Below, piece by piece: positions 35,281 through 48,429 of a DNA stretch of 64,000 nucleotides. Numbering within the stretch: position 1 is the first letter of the stretch; each line of letters begins with the position of its first letter. The stretch is from Gordionus sp. m RMFG-2023 (lineage: Eukaryota; Nematomorpha; Gordioida; Chordodea; Parachordodidae): assembly GCF_954871325.1 (NCBI RefSeq), contig NC_088775.1, forward strand, positions 64,953,561 through 65,017,560, read 5' to 3'. A program made the translations under genes and the position numbers. The notes beneath the pieces were generated by a model. It was given only the letters and a program-made list of their open reading frames with translations, was not told the DNA's origin and ran no database searches.

Positions 35281-35893
35281 GGAGACTGGGGTTAGTCGAA
35301 CCAATTTTAACAAAATTGGCTATAGCTTCTGTTTTTTTTATAAAAAATATAAAAAATAATATATGATTGGATACCTAAAACTATACTCTATAAAGGTGCC
35401 TTATGAAAAATCTTAAGAATATAATCATTTTTTTAAAAATTTTATTTCTTGTAAAAGTAAAAATTTTGTTCAACAAGTCCCAATAGCGAGGTAAGGCAAA
35501 CCACTTCAAGGGGCTTCCTAAACCATTGGTTTTTTTTAGGCCATAATAAATTGAAATGCATTTTTATATATTAATAATGATATGTATAGAATAATTTTAT
35601 TGTTCAAAATATCATAATACTTATAAATTGAAGCTAATTATATATAAAAATTGAAACTTAATTTTGGCTAATTTAATAAACATTTTGGACATAAAAAAAT
35701 ATGAATTTTAAGGAGAGATTAAGATTTCCTAGCATAAATCCTACATACCAATCATAAACAGCCATGAAATTGCCTTTTCAAGATTTTAAAATTTTTTTCA
35801 TTATTAACGCCATAATTGACGTGTATGGTTTAGCAAACCCCGTTAGCTCTAAATTGACAAATTATGATTGAAATAATATCTAGATTTCATAAA
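35281..35893 (+). repeat. GGGGAGACTGGGG-bounded repeat, copy 1
   Basis: Starts GGGGAGACTGGGGTTAGTCG. The whole block returns as the reverse complement at about 49735-50322 with small changes (shared GGCTTCCTAAACCATTGG, AGCTCTAAATTGACAAAT, AATAATATCTAGATTT). It codes for nothing recognisable. Confidence 0.75.
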
Positions 35894-36109
35894 TAGGGGA
35901 GACGGGGGTTAGGTAAAACCCGGGGCTTGGCAAACCACTTAATCTCATTTTAAAATTAAATACACCAGAAGGTTTAAATTTTATCCTAATATGATTTGGA
36001 GTCACTTTATCACGCGACACTTTATCACGCGACACTTTATCACGCGACACTTTATCATGCGACACTTTATCACGACGACACTTTATCACGACGACACTTT
36101 ATCTAGTGT

Positions 36110-36640
36110 TGTTAATCGGCTTAGCCGAGTCGGCTCGAACAGAGCTCACCCAAATTTTGGGTCGTTTTTTTCGACTCTAACTCAAAGTTTTGGTCGTTTT
36201 TTACGACTTCGACCCGAGTTCAAGCCGAAAAAAACGACTTCGACCCAAAATATGGGTCGTTTTTTTGACTCCGACCTAAGTCCAAAGCCGAAAAAACGAC
36301 CTCAACCCAAAATATGGGTCGTTTTTTACGACTCCGACTCAAAATTTGGGTTGTATTTTTCGACTCAAACTTGAAATTTGGGTCGTATTTTTCGACTCAA
36401 ACTTGAAATTTGGGTCGTATTTTTCGACTCAAACTTGAAGTTTAGATCGTATTTTTCGACTCCAACTCAAAGTTTGGGTCGTTTTTCTGACTCAGACTCA
36501 AACATCGGGTCGTTTTATTCAATCCGACCCAAAATATGGATCTTTTTTTTTTAAAGACGACTTAAAGTTAGGGTTGCTTTTTTTCACCCTTAACCCAATA
36601 TCTAGATCATTTTTTTTAACCAAAAGTCAAATAACATTTA
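36110..36640. repeat. GTCG-rich subterminal array, left arm
   Basis: About fifteen units of 30-35 bp built on TTTGGGTCGTTTTTTCGACT / GTCGTATTTTTCGACTC. Its inverted partner is 48430-48960. The most regular stretch (about 36355-36470) has a 33-bp period. Confidence 0.85.
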
Positions 36641-36719
36641 GTATATATTAATATTATAGGCGGGAAAGTTACTTAAAGCTTCTTTAAATTATAATGCTCT
36701 GGATTAACTATTCATCATA

Positions 36720-38040
36720 GTTATTTTTTAAAATTTTTGAGTGAAGATGCACCATAGAAAAGAGCCATTTGTTATGGTTATTTTTGAACTTTTTTAAATG
36801 AAATAGATGAAAATATATATTGTAGACATGTTAAATCAAAATTTCAGTGAAGATGTACCATAGATAAGTGACAATTGTCATAATCGCCATTTTTGAACTT
36901 TTTTGAGTTTTTTTAAAGCAAATAGCTAAAAATATATATTCTAAACATGTTAAATTTAAAATTTGTGAGGATGTATCATAGATAGGTGAGAATTGTCATA
37001 ATCGCTATTTTTGAACTTTTTCAAATTTTTTTAAAGGAAATAGCTAAAAATATATATTCTAAACATGTTAAATTAAAAATTCAGTGAGGATGTATCATAT
37101 ATAGGTGACAATTGTCATAATCGCTATTTTTGAACTTTTCAAATTTTTTTAAAGGAAATAGCTAAAAATATATATTCTAAATATGTTAAAATAAAAATTC
37201 AGTGATGATGTATCATGGTGACAATTGTCATAATCACTATTTTTGAATTTTTTCAAATTTTTTTAAAGGAAATAGCTAAAAATATATATTCTAAACATGT
37301 TAAATTAAAAATTCAGTGAGGATGTATCATATATATGACAATTGTCATAATCGCTATTTTTGAACTTTTTCAAATTTTTTTAAAGGAAATAGCTAAAATT
37401 ATATATTCTAAACATGTTAAATTAAAAATTCAGTGAGGATGTATCATAGATAGGTGACAATTGTCATAATCGTTATTTTTGAACTTTTTTCAATTTTTTT
37501 AAAGGAAATAGCTAAAAATATATATTCTAAACATGTTAAATTAAAAATTCAGTGATGATGTATCATAGATAGGTGACAATTGTCATAATCACTATTTTTG
37601 AATTTTTTCAAATTTTTTTAAAGGAAATAGCTAAAAATATATATTCTAAACATGTTAAATTAAAAATTCAGTGAGGGTGTATCATATATAGGTGACAATT
37701 GTCATAATCGCTATTTTTGAACTTTTTCAAATTTTTTTAAAGGAAATAGTTAAAAATATATATTCTAAACATGTTAAATTAAAAATTTAAGAGGATGTAT
37801 CATAGATAGGTGACAATTTTCATAATCGCTATTTTTAACATTTTTTAAAGAAAATAGCTAAAAATATATATTCTAAACATGTTAAATTAAAAATTCAGTG
37901 AGGATGTATCATAGATAGGTGACAATTGTCATAATCGTTATTTTTGAACTTTTTTCAATTATTTTAAAGGAAATAGCTAAAAATATATATCCTAAACATG
38001 TTAAATTAAAACATCAGTGAGGATGTATCATAGATAAGGG
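36720..38040. repeat. About 118-bp tandem array with palindrome GACAATTGTC, left arm
   Basis: About ten units, each with GATGTATCATAGATAGGTGA, the perfect palindrome GACAATTGTC (exact in eight units), CATAATCGCTATTTTTGAAC, GGAAATAGCTAAAAATATAT and CTAAACATGTTAAATT. Spacing is 105-120 bp. The reverse-complement array in the right arm has eight units. Confidence 0.93.
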
Positions 38041-39037
38041 ACAAAAAATGTTATTATATATACGAGTAGTAAGGTACCTAATAATTTTTAAGTGATAAAA
38101 TGAGATGCTAATATATTTCTTGTAATTTTAATTTATAAAAAAATTCTTAAATATGTTATTGTCATAGACTGGGTCAGAAAATCAACTATCACATAAACTC
38201 ATCTATGTTTTATTCATATTATATTTTTAAGTTTAAGGATATTAAAATATTTCCTCTTCGAAGTTTCTAGTTAGGATAAAATTTACTTGGCACATCTTAC
38301 AATCATCTTACAATGATATTTATACCTTGTTTTTTTTTCGAGAATAAATTTTACGCGATATCTCATGAAGGAAATTACATATCATTGTACAGAGAAACTT
38401 TGTATATATTATCTGCACCAATATCTTTTATATCAATCTCTATCGATGACATTTTAAATTATATTGGAAACTTGATTGTGTAGATTTCTAAATATTAATT
38501 TAAAGGATTAAGATTTTAGAATTAATTATAAATATATCTTAATAATTTTTATATGCATTTAATATTTAAAATCTCTCGTTTTAAGCCTATTTAGCAAGAA
38601 AAATATTGACTAATCCTGAAATTACAATAATAGATATCTATACCTTTATATAATCTATGAGAAAAATTGCTCTCATAATATTCTTCTTAATAAAATAGTG
38701 AATAATTAACGCCTGAAAAAAAGTATAGCGCTTTATAACATGGTTCAAAGTTAATCCCAGTATCAATTTTAATGTGTAATTTTTCTCAAGTGTTCAAAAT
38801 TCTAAATCCTAATATCAAAAACTATTTTAGTTATCAATTTAAAGTCAAATAATATTAAAACACTAATATTCTCCAATATTCATAAAAAACAACAGCCTGA
38901 AACAAGAATACTAAGCTCAAAACATCTTAATAGTTTAAATATTTTTATTTAAATTATATATATTTATTAATGTACAAAAAATCTAATTTAACAATATATA
39001 TAGATATAAAAATTATGTATAAAATTTATTATTTATG

Positions 39038-40751
39038 ATATTGATATCCCATGAATTTAAACATAAACACTGTTTAAGTGTTTCGGAGGCCATGCGATTG
39101 GTTTTCTTTGTTACGGTGTCCATCCCTCTTGAAGACACGCTCGCTCTCAACGGATGTACTTTGCTGCGACAAAAAATCTTTAGCCATCATGCAAAGGTAC
39201 GGAAAACGCTCAGAATTACAGCTCCACCAATCCAACACTGTAGTCGTTGCTGAGACTACTGGATCAGCTAGGTATTCGGCGATCTCGTTCACCATTGGAA
39301 CTAACGAGGCTTCCTAAAAATATAAAATAAATTATTAAAATTAAATATATCAACTTTGAGAAAATTTAAAATAGTTATAGAATAATAAATATATACCTTC
39401 TCAGACTATTTAAGATAGTTGTTGACACCATTTCACAATTATCGTCTTTTTCTGATATTTCTGGCGATATATTACACCGGTATTTACCATATAAAGCAAT
39501 CAATTTTTCATAATAACATTCTTTGTTCATCCATAAAGGTATGAATGTTTTCTTGATACGTGGATCAAGAAAACTACACACATATATTTCGAAATTGCCC
39601 ATAATATTGATATATTTTTGGCATTTAGCCAACATAGATCTAGACGATTCTACTATAACATTATTATTACTGGTTTCAATACTTGTTACCAGTAATATTT
39701 GAATCGTATCTAAATATAGTGCATACATCCCTATTATAGATGTATTCGTGCTTATCTCGCACGTTATTTTATAAAAAGGATATAAAAAAATCCTCTATAT
39801 CTTTTAACATTCTACTCTCATCTGTATTAATGTAAAAATTTTCATTGATACATCTTTTCCCCATTTTAACAATAGTTTCTAAATTCTATAAATCAAACAG
39901 TAAAAAAATTAAATATTAATATAATACCTTATTAATTTTACTAAGCATGAGATACTTTGAATTCCACCTAGTTGACACATCTAATGGAATTTTGCAATTA
40001 CAAATATCAACAAAATCCTGCATCAAGGAAGGACTTTTATGAATTTTTTTCACCAACATCTCAACTTTTTCTAAATCTGTTGAGATTGTTGGCAGTCCTT
40101 CTTGTACAATCAAATTAATAATGTGGGCAAGACATCTAATTGTGTTAAAATTTTGGTTATATGTCTCACGAATTAAAGGAATTATGAGCTTTCCCGCCGA
40201 AAGCATGTTCGATCCATTATCATGGGTAATGGATGATATTTTATCTATTATTTTGTACTCTGTCATTATTGATAATAATAATTCTTTAATATCTTCACCC
40301 GTGTGAGGGTGGGCAAATTCCGTAATTGATAATAAGGCATTAGTTATATTCCATTTATTATTTATATAATGGACCGTTATGGCGCAATAACTTATTAAAT
40401 TATTGCTGGTCCATATGTCTGTTGTTATTGCCATCTTATTTTTATAATTATGGAAGGAATTCATAATATTTGTTTTAGCCTCGTTATATATATTGTTTAA
40501 ATATTTCATAGCAGTTTGCCTGCACCAAACTTTGGAGGTTTTGTTTAAATATGTAAAGATGTCTTTAAAATTTTTACTATCATACGTTCTAAATGAAATA
40601 TTTTCATTGATGATATATTTGAGTATTAATTTATTTAAATGAAAATTATCGTCTGTTATAAGTTTTCTTGCCCCTATAATAGAATCAGGCAAAGGTGGCG
40701 AATCATTGATTACTTCAGGATGTTTGGTTAGAAGATGTTTGCGCAAATTGG
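39038..40751 (-). pseudogene. hAT transposase (BED/RICESLEEPER class), left copy, nearly whole
   Basis: Minus-strand exons start after an acceptor at 40752 with NLRKHLLTKHPE, the second half of a BED zinc finger whose Cys half is missing. Then come MAITTDIWTSNN (first catalytic Asp), THDNGSNMLSAG (second Asp), RCLAHIINLI (the C-x2-H insertion-domain motif) and DVSTRWNSKYLML (RW motif). A 42-bp intron (39886-39927, GT-AG) separates this from NLETIVKMGKRC. Later blocks are YVCSFLDPRIKKTF, EIAEYLADP, VLDWWSCNSERFPYLCMMAK and the dimerisation region SVESERVF. One frame slip lies in a T-run near 39790 and another near the C-terminus. A second intron of about 80 bp ends near 39318. Related to the copy at 58.5-60.1 kb. 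Confidence 0.88.
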
Positions 40752-41133
40752 CTAAAATAAATTATATATATTATTAAATAAATTATATATATTATATATG
40801 TCGTATTGGGATATGTATTCGGGATCTTTTTGTTTAAATATTTTTATAAAAATATTTAAAAAATATTCCGAATCCCCATGAATAAAAAATAAAATAATAT
40901 AATTACTTTTTCTTCTCTTTTTTACGGCTGGCACCACATAATTAAAAGGCCAAAATAAGGGATTTAAAAAGGGAATTTAAAAAAAAGTAAATAAAATTAA
41001 GGCATATAATGAATGAAAAGGGATGAGGTTAAGACATTTTTGTTTTAGAAAATATTAAAAAATATATTTATAAAAAATCCGAATTATTGCAACAATTATT
41101 CAATGCAATATGGCATTTCATTGAACATTTAAG

Positions 41134-42565
41134 CAGGGATCCAAATATTTATAACGGTTCAGTATATAAAAAATTATAATGGTTTATTTTTCTGGATGTA
41201 ATATTGAGTTAGCCGTTCTAAAAAATCAAATATGAATAAGGAAAAATACTATGTATCTTTAGGTTGAGACAAATAAGGTCAGACTCATTTAGAGATTGTT
41301 AAAACTTAATTATTTATAACAACGAACAAATTTTAAGTTGAGATTATCAAAATGTTTTTTTTTAAAAAAAAGCTAAGGACCAATATATATTTTTATTTAG
41401 TTTTTATATTTTTTTTTTACATATTTTTATATAGTTTTAATATTTTAGTGTTTTATCATATTTTTTTAAATTATAACAATATCAATATTATCAAAATAAA
41501 ATTTTAAAAAATAAAACAAATAACAATGGCAATATTTTGAAGTTTTGGAAGCAGGAAAATTTATTTCCTTTTTTGAGAAAATTAGAGAGTAAAATTTTGT
41601 CAGCCCTGGCAAATTCGGCTTCTAGTGAAAGGTTATTTTTCTGTAGCCAATCGCCTATTAGAGGAAAGGCGTACACAATTGAAATAAAAAAAATAGACAT
41701 TCTTCTTTTTCTAAGTAAAAATTTGGATTTATAATATGTATTTATTTTTTGTTATTATGGATTATGGAATTAAAGAAATAAATAGAATAAATTCAATAAA
41801 GTGTAAAAAATTATAGCATTAAAGTTTTGAAAAATTTAAAAACACCGTGAATTTTCGGGCGTGAAACAAAATATTGCCTTCGAGTATTTAATGATTTAAA
41901 GCATAAAAGTAATACAATATTAATTATCTCTAAAAAATAAAATTTTCTGGTGAAAATATAATTTAATTGTTTTTTTTTTAAAAAAAGATTCCGAATCCCC
42001 TTAAATATTTTTTTTAAAAAAATTTATTTTTGTTATCTGAACCATAACCGTAACCGAACCGATATAATTATTTTTTGAAGGAGTAAAAAGAACCTTTATA
42101 AAAAACGGTTAAACCGGTTCAGTTTTTATATAGAAATGGAAATAATTAGAATATCCAGAATTATATAAACGTGCTCTTATAGTACTGGCGGTTCCAGCAA
42201 CACAAATTTCTGTAGAAAGGGCTTTTTGTGTTATCGTCACTACGAACAAAAAGGAATCTATTTATACTTGAAAATATATAGCTTATATGTTCAAATAAAT
42301 ATTTAAAAATGAGTTATTTTGAATCTTATATATTTTTTTTTATATATAATTCATAAATGCTTATAATAAAAATAAATTAAAAGATGGTGTTGCTTCAATA
42401 AAAAAAAATTTCTAACCGTAATGAACCTTTATAATTAGCTGAACCGAACGGAACCTTTATATAAATTCCTTCTCAAGCACCGTAACCAAAACGTAACCAT
42501 TATAATTTTTTATATACTGAACCGTAACCAAACTGAACCGTTATAAATAACGGTTCGGGTCCCTG
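41134..42565 (+). mobile_element. hAT element at the centre of the palindrome, with two transposase remnants
   Basis: Ends CAGGGATCC and, inward from the right, CAGGGACCCGAACCG, followed by AACGGTTCAG / GTAACCG-type subterminal motifs. Two dimerisation-region fossils lie inside on the + strand: at 41537-41734 (LRKLESKILSALANSASSER) and at about 42175-42270 (VLAVPATQISVERAF). They belong to different hAT subgroups. The sequences just outside, CATTTAAG on the left and CTTAAATG on the right, are inverted rather than direct, so no normal target duplication exists. Confidence 0.75.
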
Positions 42566-45362
42566 CTTAAATGTTGCAATAATTCGGATTTTTTGTAAAT
42601 ATATTTTTTAAAACAAAAAAGTCTTAACCTCATCCCTTTTCATTCATTATATTTCTTAATTTTATACTATTTACTTTTTTAAAAAATTCTCTTATTAAAT
42701 CCCTTATTTTGGTTTTTTAATTATATGGTGCCAGCCGCAAAAAAGAGAAGAAAAAGTAATTATATTTTATTTTTTTTCATGGGGATTCGTAATATTTTTT
42801 AAATATTTTAAAAAAGATCCCGAATAAAACGTGGGGATTCAAGATCTTGAATCCCCACGTTGGGATTCCGAATCCCACATGATTCCCCAATACGACATAT
42901 ATATTATTAAATAAATCAAAAGAAACTATATTCTAAACCCTGCCTCCTTTCGATTATTCAAACATTTGAATGTTGATGCATAATGCACTAACTAATAAAA
43001 ATTTTAATACTGATATATTGCCTATCATTAATGTTAAGCCCGATTTGATCGATTTTTAAAAAGACCTGAATAATATTATGTAATCATGGAGATTTTGCTC
43101 ATAGATGACAGATAGGTTTTTATTTTACCAAATCTCGAGGCTTACTTATTATTTTGCTAAAATCCTAATTTGGCCATTTTTAAGAAATCGAAAGGGGTCG
43201 GCCGAAAAGTGATTGATTTGACAATGACCCTACAAAGAAGTATTAAATAATACTAAGAATTAATACCTATTTTGTTGTTAATAAGCTAAGTTACAATCAG
43301 AAATTAATAAATAAAATATATCAGAGGGCTAGATCGTATTTTAATTTTTTTATATATACCGCCGGGCTGGGCCTAAAATTATTTATAAAAAAATTTCCGA
43401 ACCGGGCCGGCCATATATATCAAATTAAATATTTAAAATCGCTTTTATTAGCTATAAAAATTTATTATAAATAGAACTGTATTTATATTAATTTTTTTAC
43501 CATCCCCCTCAACCAAATTAATTAAGATATATTTTTTTATGCAAAAAATCGAATTATGCATTTCTACAATTAAGACTTTAATTTAAAAAATTATATTATA
43601 ATAAATAAAAAAAATATGAAATGAATTTTTCATTATTTTTCCCCCAGTGAAATTAAAATTCCGTATATAACGTATTTTGCAAAATTTTTTGTCTTTTGTA
43701 AAATATGTCCTTATTCAGATTTAAGTTCGGCATTGGTGAGGTTTTCTGCCCGCCCGCCCATCTTAGTCGGCGAGCCAGCGGGTGGGCAAAAAAAATTTAA
43801 AAACAGGCTGGTGGGCGGGCATGATATGTTTTATTTCTGATTCTATTTATTGATTATTTAAACAAAACTCATAAAGTGCTTCATCATTTTGAGTACATAT
43901 ACTTTAAAAAAATTAAAAAGAGTAAATAATATTAAGTTTGTATAGAAGTAATTATATTACATAATCTAATAATTATCGGAACTAAAAAAAGCAATAGTTT
44001 CACAAAATAAAATTTAAAATGCTAAGTTTCATCTTTCAAATATTTAACTCCTCACCCACCCGCTTTGTACTTAATCTTATTATTATCAGAGCTAAACAAA
44101 GCAAGAGTTTTACCAAATAAAATTTATAAAAATATTATTTAAAAATATCCTAAATAAAAAAATATATGTATATTATTTTAAAAATAAAATAAATTAACAA
44201 TCACAAAAGAACAATAATATATCAAAAAAAAATAACATAAAAAACATTTAAAAAAAATAACAAAAAAATTTAATATAAAAAGAAGTCAGAGTCAAAAAAA
44301 CGACCCAAACTCTTGGTCGGGGTCGCGACGTTTGAACAACATAATAATGAGCCCCTCGAAAAAAATAGTAACCTAGCTTAATATTCTAAATAATTAATAT
44401 TAAGTATAAATTATTACCTTTTTTGAAAAATATAGCCAGGTTTATAAATTGAATATATTTTATATATTTTAATTAGGTTTAAAATAATAAAAAATTAGAG
44501 TAAAAAATAAAAAGATAGGTAAATTTAGCACTTAAATAAGATAAAATAGGCCATTATGAAGTAATAATTAAATCTTTATAAGCAAATATCGCAAAATTGA
44601 CAGAGCTGCACCGTCATAAAAATTAAAATTTTTTAATTTAGTTTTTATTTTTTTATATATTGAAAATAAATAAGTTATTATCCACTTTTAGCTTAAAAAT
44701 ATTTAAAAACTGGAGGAAAGCAAAACAATTCTAGACCAACATTAAAATCCTAAAAACCCCGAAATATTTTATGTTTTTTTAAATATTAAAAAACATTACT
44801 GCCATAAGGAATAATTTCTTTTTAAATTTGAAAATTTAATTTAATGCTATATAAAAACAAAAATTTATTAAACTTGTAGCGGTAGTGGAACGATATAAAA
44901 TAATATTTAAGAAATGATTTAAATTGGACAACTTTTATTAATAAAATTTATGTTAATAATATTAAATTATAATTTTAAAAACAAAAAATGAATAAAATAA
45001 AAAAATTTAGATTTATACCCCTAAAAATAATAAAAAAAAATTTGGAAAGTTAAAAAAAATGATTATTAATCATATCCCTATCCCTAACAATGAAGAAAAG
45101 AAAAAATCTCAACAAATTTGCCGTCTAGCTGGCACCACTAAAAGTAAAATAAAATATCTTTTATAATTTTAGAATTTAAATAGTCACTTCACTTCCATAT
45201 GGAATTTTTAAAATAATAAAACAATAAATTTTTTAAATAAGTATTTGCGATTCCGGATGCATTTTTCAATTAAAATATGAATTTTTTTAAATATAATTTA
45301 ATAATTTAGGAGAGCCATATTTTTCATAAATGTAGTGTTAAGTCGAGTTTTTTTAAGTCGTA
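42566..45362. other. Right half of the palindromic element, inner part; mostly debris
   Basis: 42566-42900 is an inverted copy of 40800-41133 (shared GGTGCCAGCCGCAAAAAAGA / CCGTAAAAAAGA, CATCCCTTTTCATTCATTAT). It holds a small palindrome, GGGGATTCAAGATCTTGAAT, near 42826. 43735-44060 has CCGCCC / GGGCGGGC pairs like the ends of the 31.5-kb MITE. 44285-44342 (AACGACCCAAACTCTTGG ... GTCGCGACG ... AACAACATA) is a solo end of the GTCG family. No gene. Confidence 0.55.
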
Positions 45363-45573
45363 CTGTAATTCTGAGCGTTTTCCGTACCTTTGCATGTTGG
45401 CTAAAGATTTTTTGTCGCAGCAAAGTACATCCGTTGAGAGCGAGCGTGTCTTCTCAAGAGGGGTGGACACCGTAACAAAGAAAACCAATCGCATGGCCTC
45501 CGAAACACTTAAACAGTGTTTATGTTTAAATTCATGGGATATCAATATCATGAATAATAAATTTTATACATAA
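45363..45573 (+). pseudogene. hAT transposase 3' end, right-arm copy
   Basis: Reads CNSERFPYLCMLAKDFLSQQ, then STSVESERVFSRGVDTVTKK, then ASETLKQCLCLNSWDINIMN and a TAA stop. Nearly identical (about 2% different by eye) to the reverse complement of 39038-39221. The frame at the C-terminus is intact here while the left copy has slipped. The rest of the transposase is absent on this side. Confidence 0.9.
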
Positions 45574-45896
45574 TTTTTATATCTATATATATTGTTAAAT
45601 TAAATTTTTTGTACATTAATAAATATATATAATTTAAATAAAAATATTTAAACTATAAATGTATCAAATATTTAAGATGTTTTGAGCTTAGTATTCTTGT
45701 TTCAGGCTGTTGTTTTTTATGAATACTGGAGAATATTAGTGTTTTAATATTATTTGACTTTAAATTGATAACTAAAATAGTTTTTGATATTAAGATTTAG
45801 AATTTTGAACACTTGAGAAAAAATACACATTAAAATTGATACTGGGATTAACTTTGAACCATGTTATAAAGCGTATACTTTTTTTCAGGCGTTAAA

Positions 45897-46690
45897 TTAT
45901 GAAAGCACTAACGATGAAACTTATATCATTCTTTAGTGCTTCGTTAGTAGAGGTTAGTGCTTCAATCAGTTTTGTAGCCGAATTCAAGAATAAAAAGTTA
46001 TTTGCGAAAAAAAGAAATAATGGCGACGTGCCAAAATAAAAACTATAATAGTACTAAACATCCGGTTTTCGCCATTATTTAGTACTTAATTAGTATTTTT
46101 AAATTCTGTAATTTATTTTGTTAACCGTCATATGAAAATATTGTAACACGCAAAAGAAATTTTTAGAGGTCAAATTTCGGCTAGAAAATTATGAAAGCAC
46201 TAACGATGAAACATATGTCATTTTTTAGTGCTTCGTTAGTGCTTGTTAGTGCTTCAATCCGTATAGTAGTCGAATTTAAGGAAAAAAAGTTATAGGCAAA
46301 AATAAAAATTTGTGCCAACTTCGCGCTTAAAAGTCGATTGGAAGCACTAACGATGAAACTTATATCATTCTTTAGTGCTTCGTTAGTAGAAGTTAGTGCT
46401 TCAATCCATTTTGTAGCCGAATTTATGAATAAAAAGTTATTCACGAAAAAAACAAAAATAAACAAATATTGGCGACGTGCCAAAACTAAAACTAGAGTAG
46501 TATTTAACATCCGGTTTTCGCCATTATTTAGTGCTTAATTAATGTATTTAAATTCCATTATTAATTTACTTAACCGCCTTATAAAAAAAAGTTATAAGGT
46601 AAATAAAAATTATGACGTCACGATTTAAGCGTGAAGTTGGCCGAACTTTTGGAAGCACTAACGATGAAACTTATATTATTCTTTAGTATA
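45897..46690. repeat. GCACTAACGATGAAAC minisatellite, right arm only
   Basis: Four units start near 45901, 46194, 46341 and 46651 with GAAGCACTAACGATGAAAC or GAAAGCACTAACGATGAAAC, followed by TTTAGTGCTTCGTTAGT and TTAGTGCTTCAATC. The left arm has only a few bases at this point (near 38700), so the array expanded or inserted after the arms were formed, or was lost on the left. Confidence 0.85.
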
Positions 46691-47229
46691 TTTTAATAAG
46701 AAGAATATTATGAGAGCAATTTTTCTCATAGATTATATAAAGGTATAGATATCCATTATCGTAATTTCAGGATTAGTCAATATTTTTCTTGCTAAATAGG
46801 CTTAAAACGAGAGATTTTAAATAATAAATGCATATAAAAATTATTAAGATATATTTATAATTAATTCTAAAATCTTAATCCTTTAAATTAATATTTAGAA
46901 ATCTACACAATCTAGTTTCCAATATAATTTAAAATGTCATCAATAGAGATTGATATAAAAGATATTGGTGCAGATAATATATACAAAGTTATTTCTCTGT
47001 ACAATGGTATGTAATTTCCTTCATGAGATATCGCATAAAATTTATTCTCGAAAAAAAAACAAGGTATAAATATCATTGTATGATGTGCCAAGTAACTTTT
47101 ATCCTAACTAGTAACTTCAAAGATTTAAGAATTTTATTATAAATTAAAATTACAAGAAATATATTAGCATCTCATTTTATAACTTAAAAATTATTATGTA
47201 CCTTACTACTCGTATATATAATAACCATT

Positions 47230-48250
47230 TTTTGTCCCTTATCTATGATACATCCTCACTGATGTTTTAATTTAACATGTTTAGGATATATATTTTTAGC
47301 TATTTCCTTTAAAATAATTGAAAAAAGTTCAAAAATAACGATTATGACAATTGTCACCTATCTATGATACATCCTCACTGAATTTTTAATTTAACATGTT
47401 TAGAATATATATTTTTAGCTATTTCCTTTAAAAAAATTTGAAAAAGTTCAAAAATAGCGATTATGACAATTGTCACCTATATATGATACTTCCTCACTGA
47501 ATTTTTAATTTAACATGTTTAGAATATATATTTTTAGCTATTTCCTTTAAAAAAATTGAAAAAAGTTCAAAAATAACGATTATGACAATTGTCACCTACC
47601 TATGATACATCCTCACTGAATTTTTAATTTAACATGTTTAGAATATATATTTTTAACTATTTCCTTTAAAAAAATTTGAAAAAGTTCAAAAATAGCGATT
47701 ATGACAATTGTCACCTATCTATGATATATCTTCACTGAATTTTTAATTTAACATGTTTAGAATATATATTTTTCCTTTAAAAAAATTTGAAGTTCAAAAA
47801 TAGAGATTATGACAATTGTCACCTATCTATGATACATCCTCACTGAATTTTTAATTTAACATGTTTAGAATATATATTTTTAGCTATTTCCTTTAAAAAA
47901 ATTGAAAAAAGTTCAAAAATAACGATTATGACAATTGTCACCTATCTATGATACATCCTCATTGAATTTTTAATTTAACATGTTTTGAATATATAATTTT
48001 AGCTATTTCCTTTAAAAAAATTTGAAAAAGTTCAAAAATAGCGATTATGACAATTGTCACCTATCTATGATACATCCTCACTGAATTTTTAATTTGACAT
48101 GTTTAGAATATATATTTTTAGCTATTTCCTTTAAAAAAACTCAAAAAGGCTCAAAAATGGCGACTATGACAATTGTCACTTATCTATGGTACATCTTCAC
48201 TGAAATTTTGATTTAACATGTCTACAATATATATTTTTATCTATTTCATT
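47230..48250. repeat. About 118-bp palindrome array, right arm
   Basis: Eight units in inverted orientation relative to 36720-38040, all with an exact GACAATTGTC (near 47346, 47465, 47582, 47701, 47812, 47930, 48048 and 48167). Confidence 0.93.
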
Positions 48251-48429
48251 TAAAAAAGTTCAAAAATAACCATCTTAACAAATGGCTCTTTTCTATGATG
48301 CATTTTCACTTAAAAATTTTAAAAAATAACTATGATGAATAGTTAATCCAGAGCATTATAATTTAAAGAAGCTTTAAGTAACTTTCCCGCCTATAATATT
48401 AATATATACTAAATGTTATTTGACTTTTG

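Noticed and set aside
36720-38040. Centromeric or telomeric satellite
   Set aside because: Only about ten units, mirrored inside a transposon arm; no telomere motif is present.
42940-44345. A further autonomous element between the right-half pieces
   Set aside because: Only isolated terminal-like motifs were found, with no paired ends or coding sequence.
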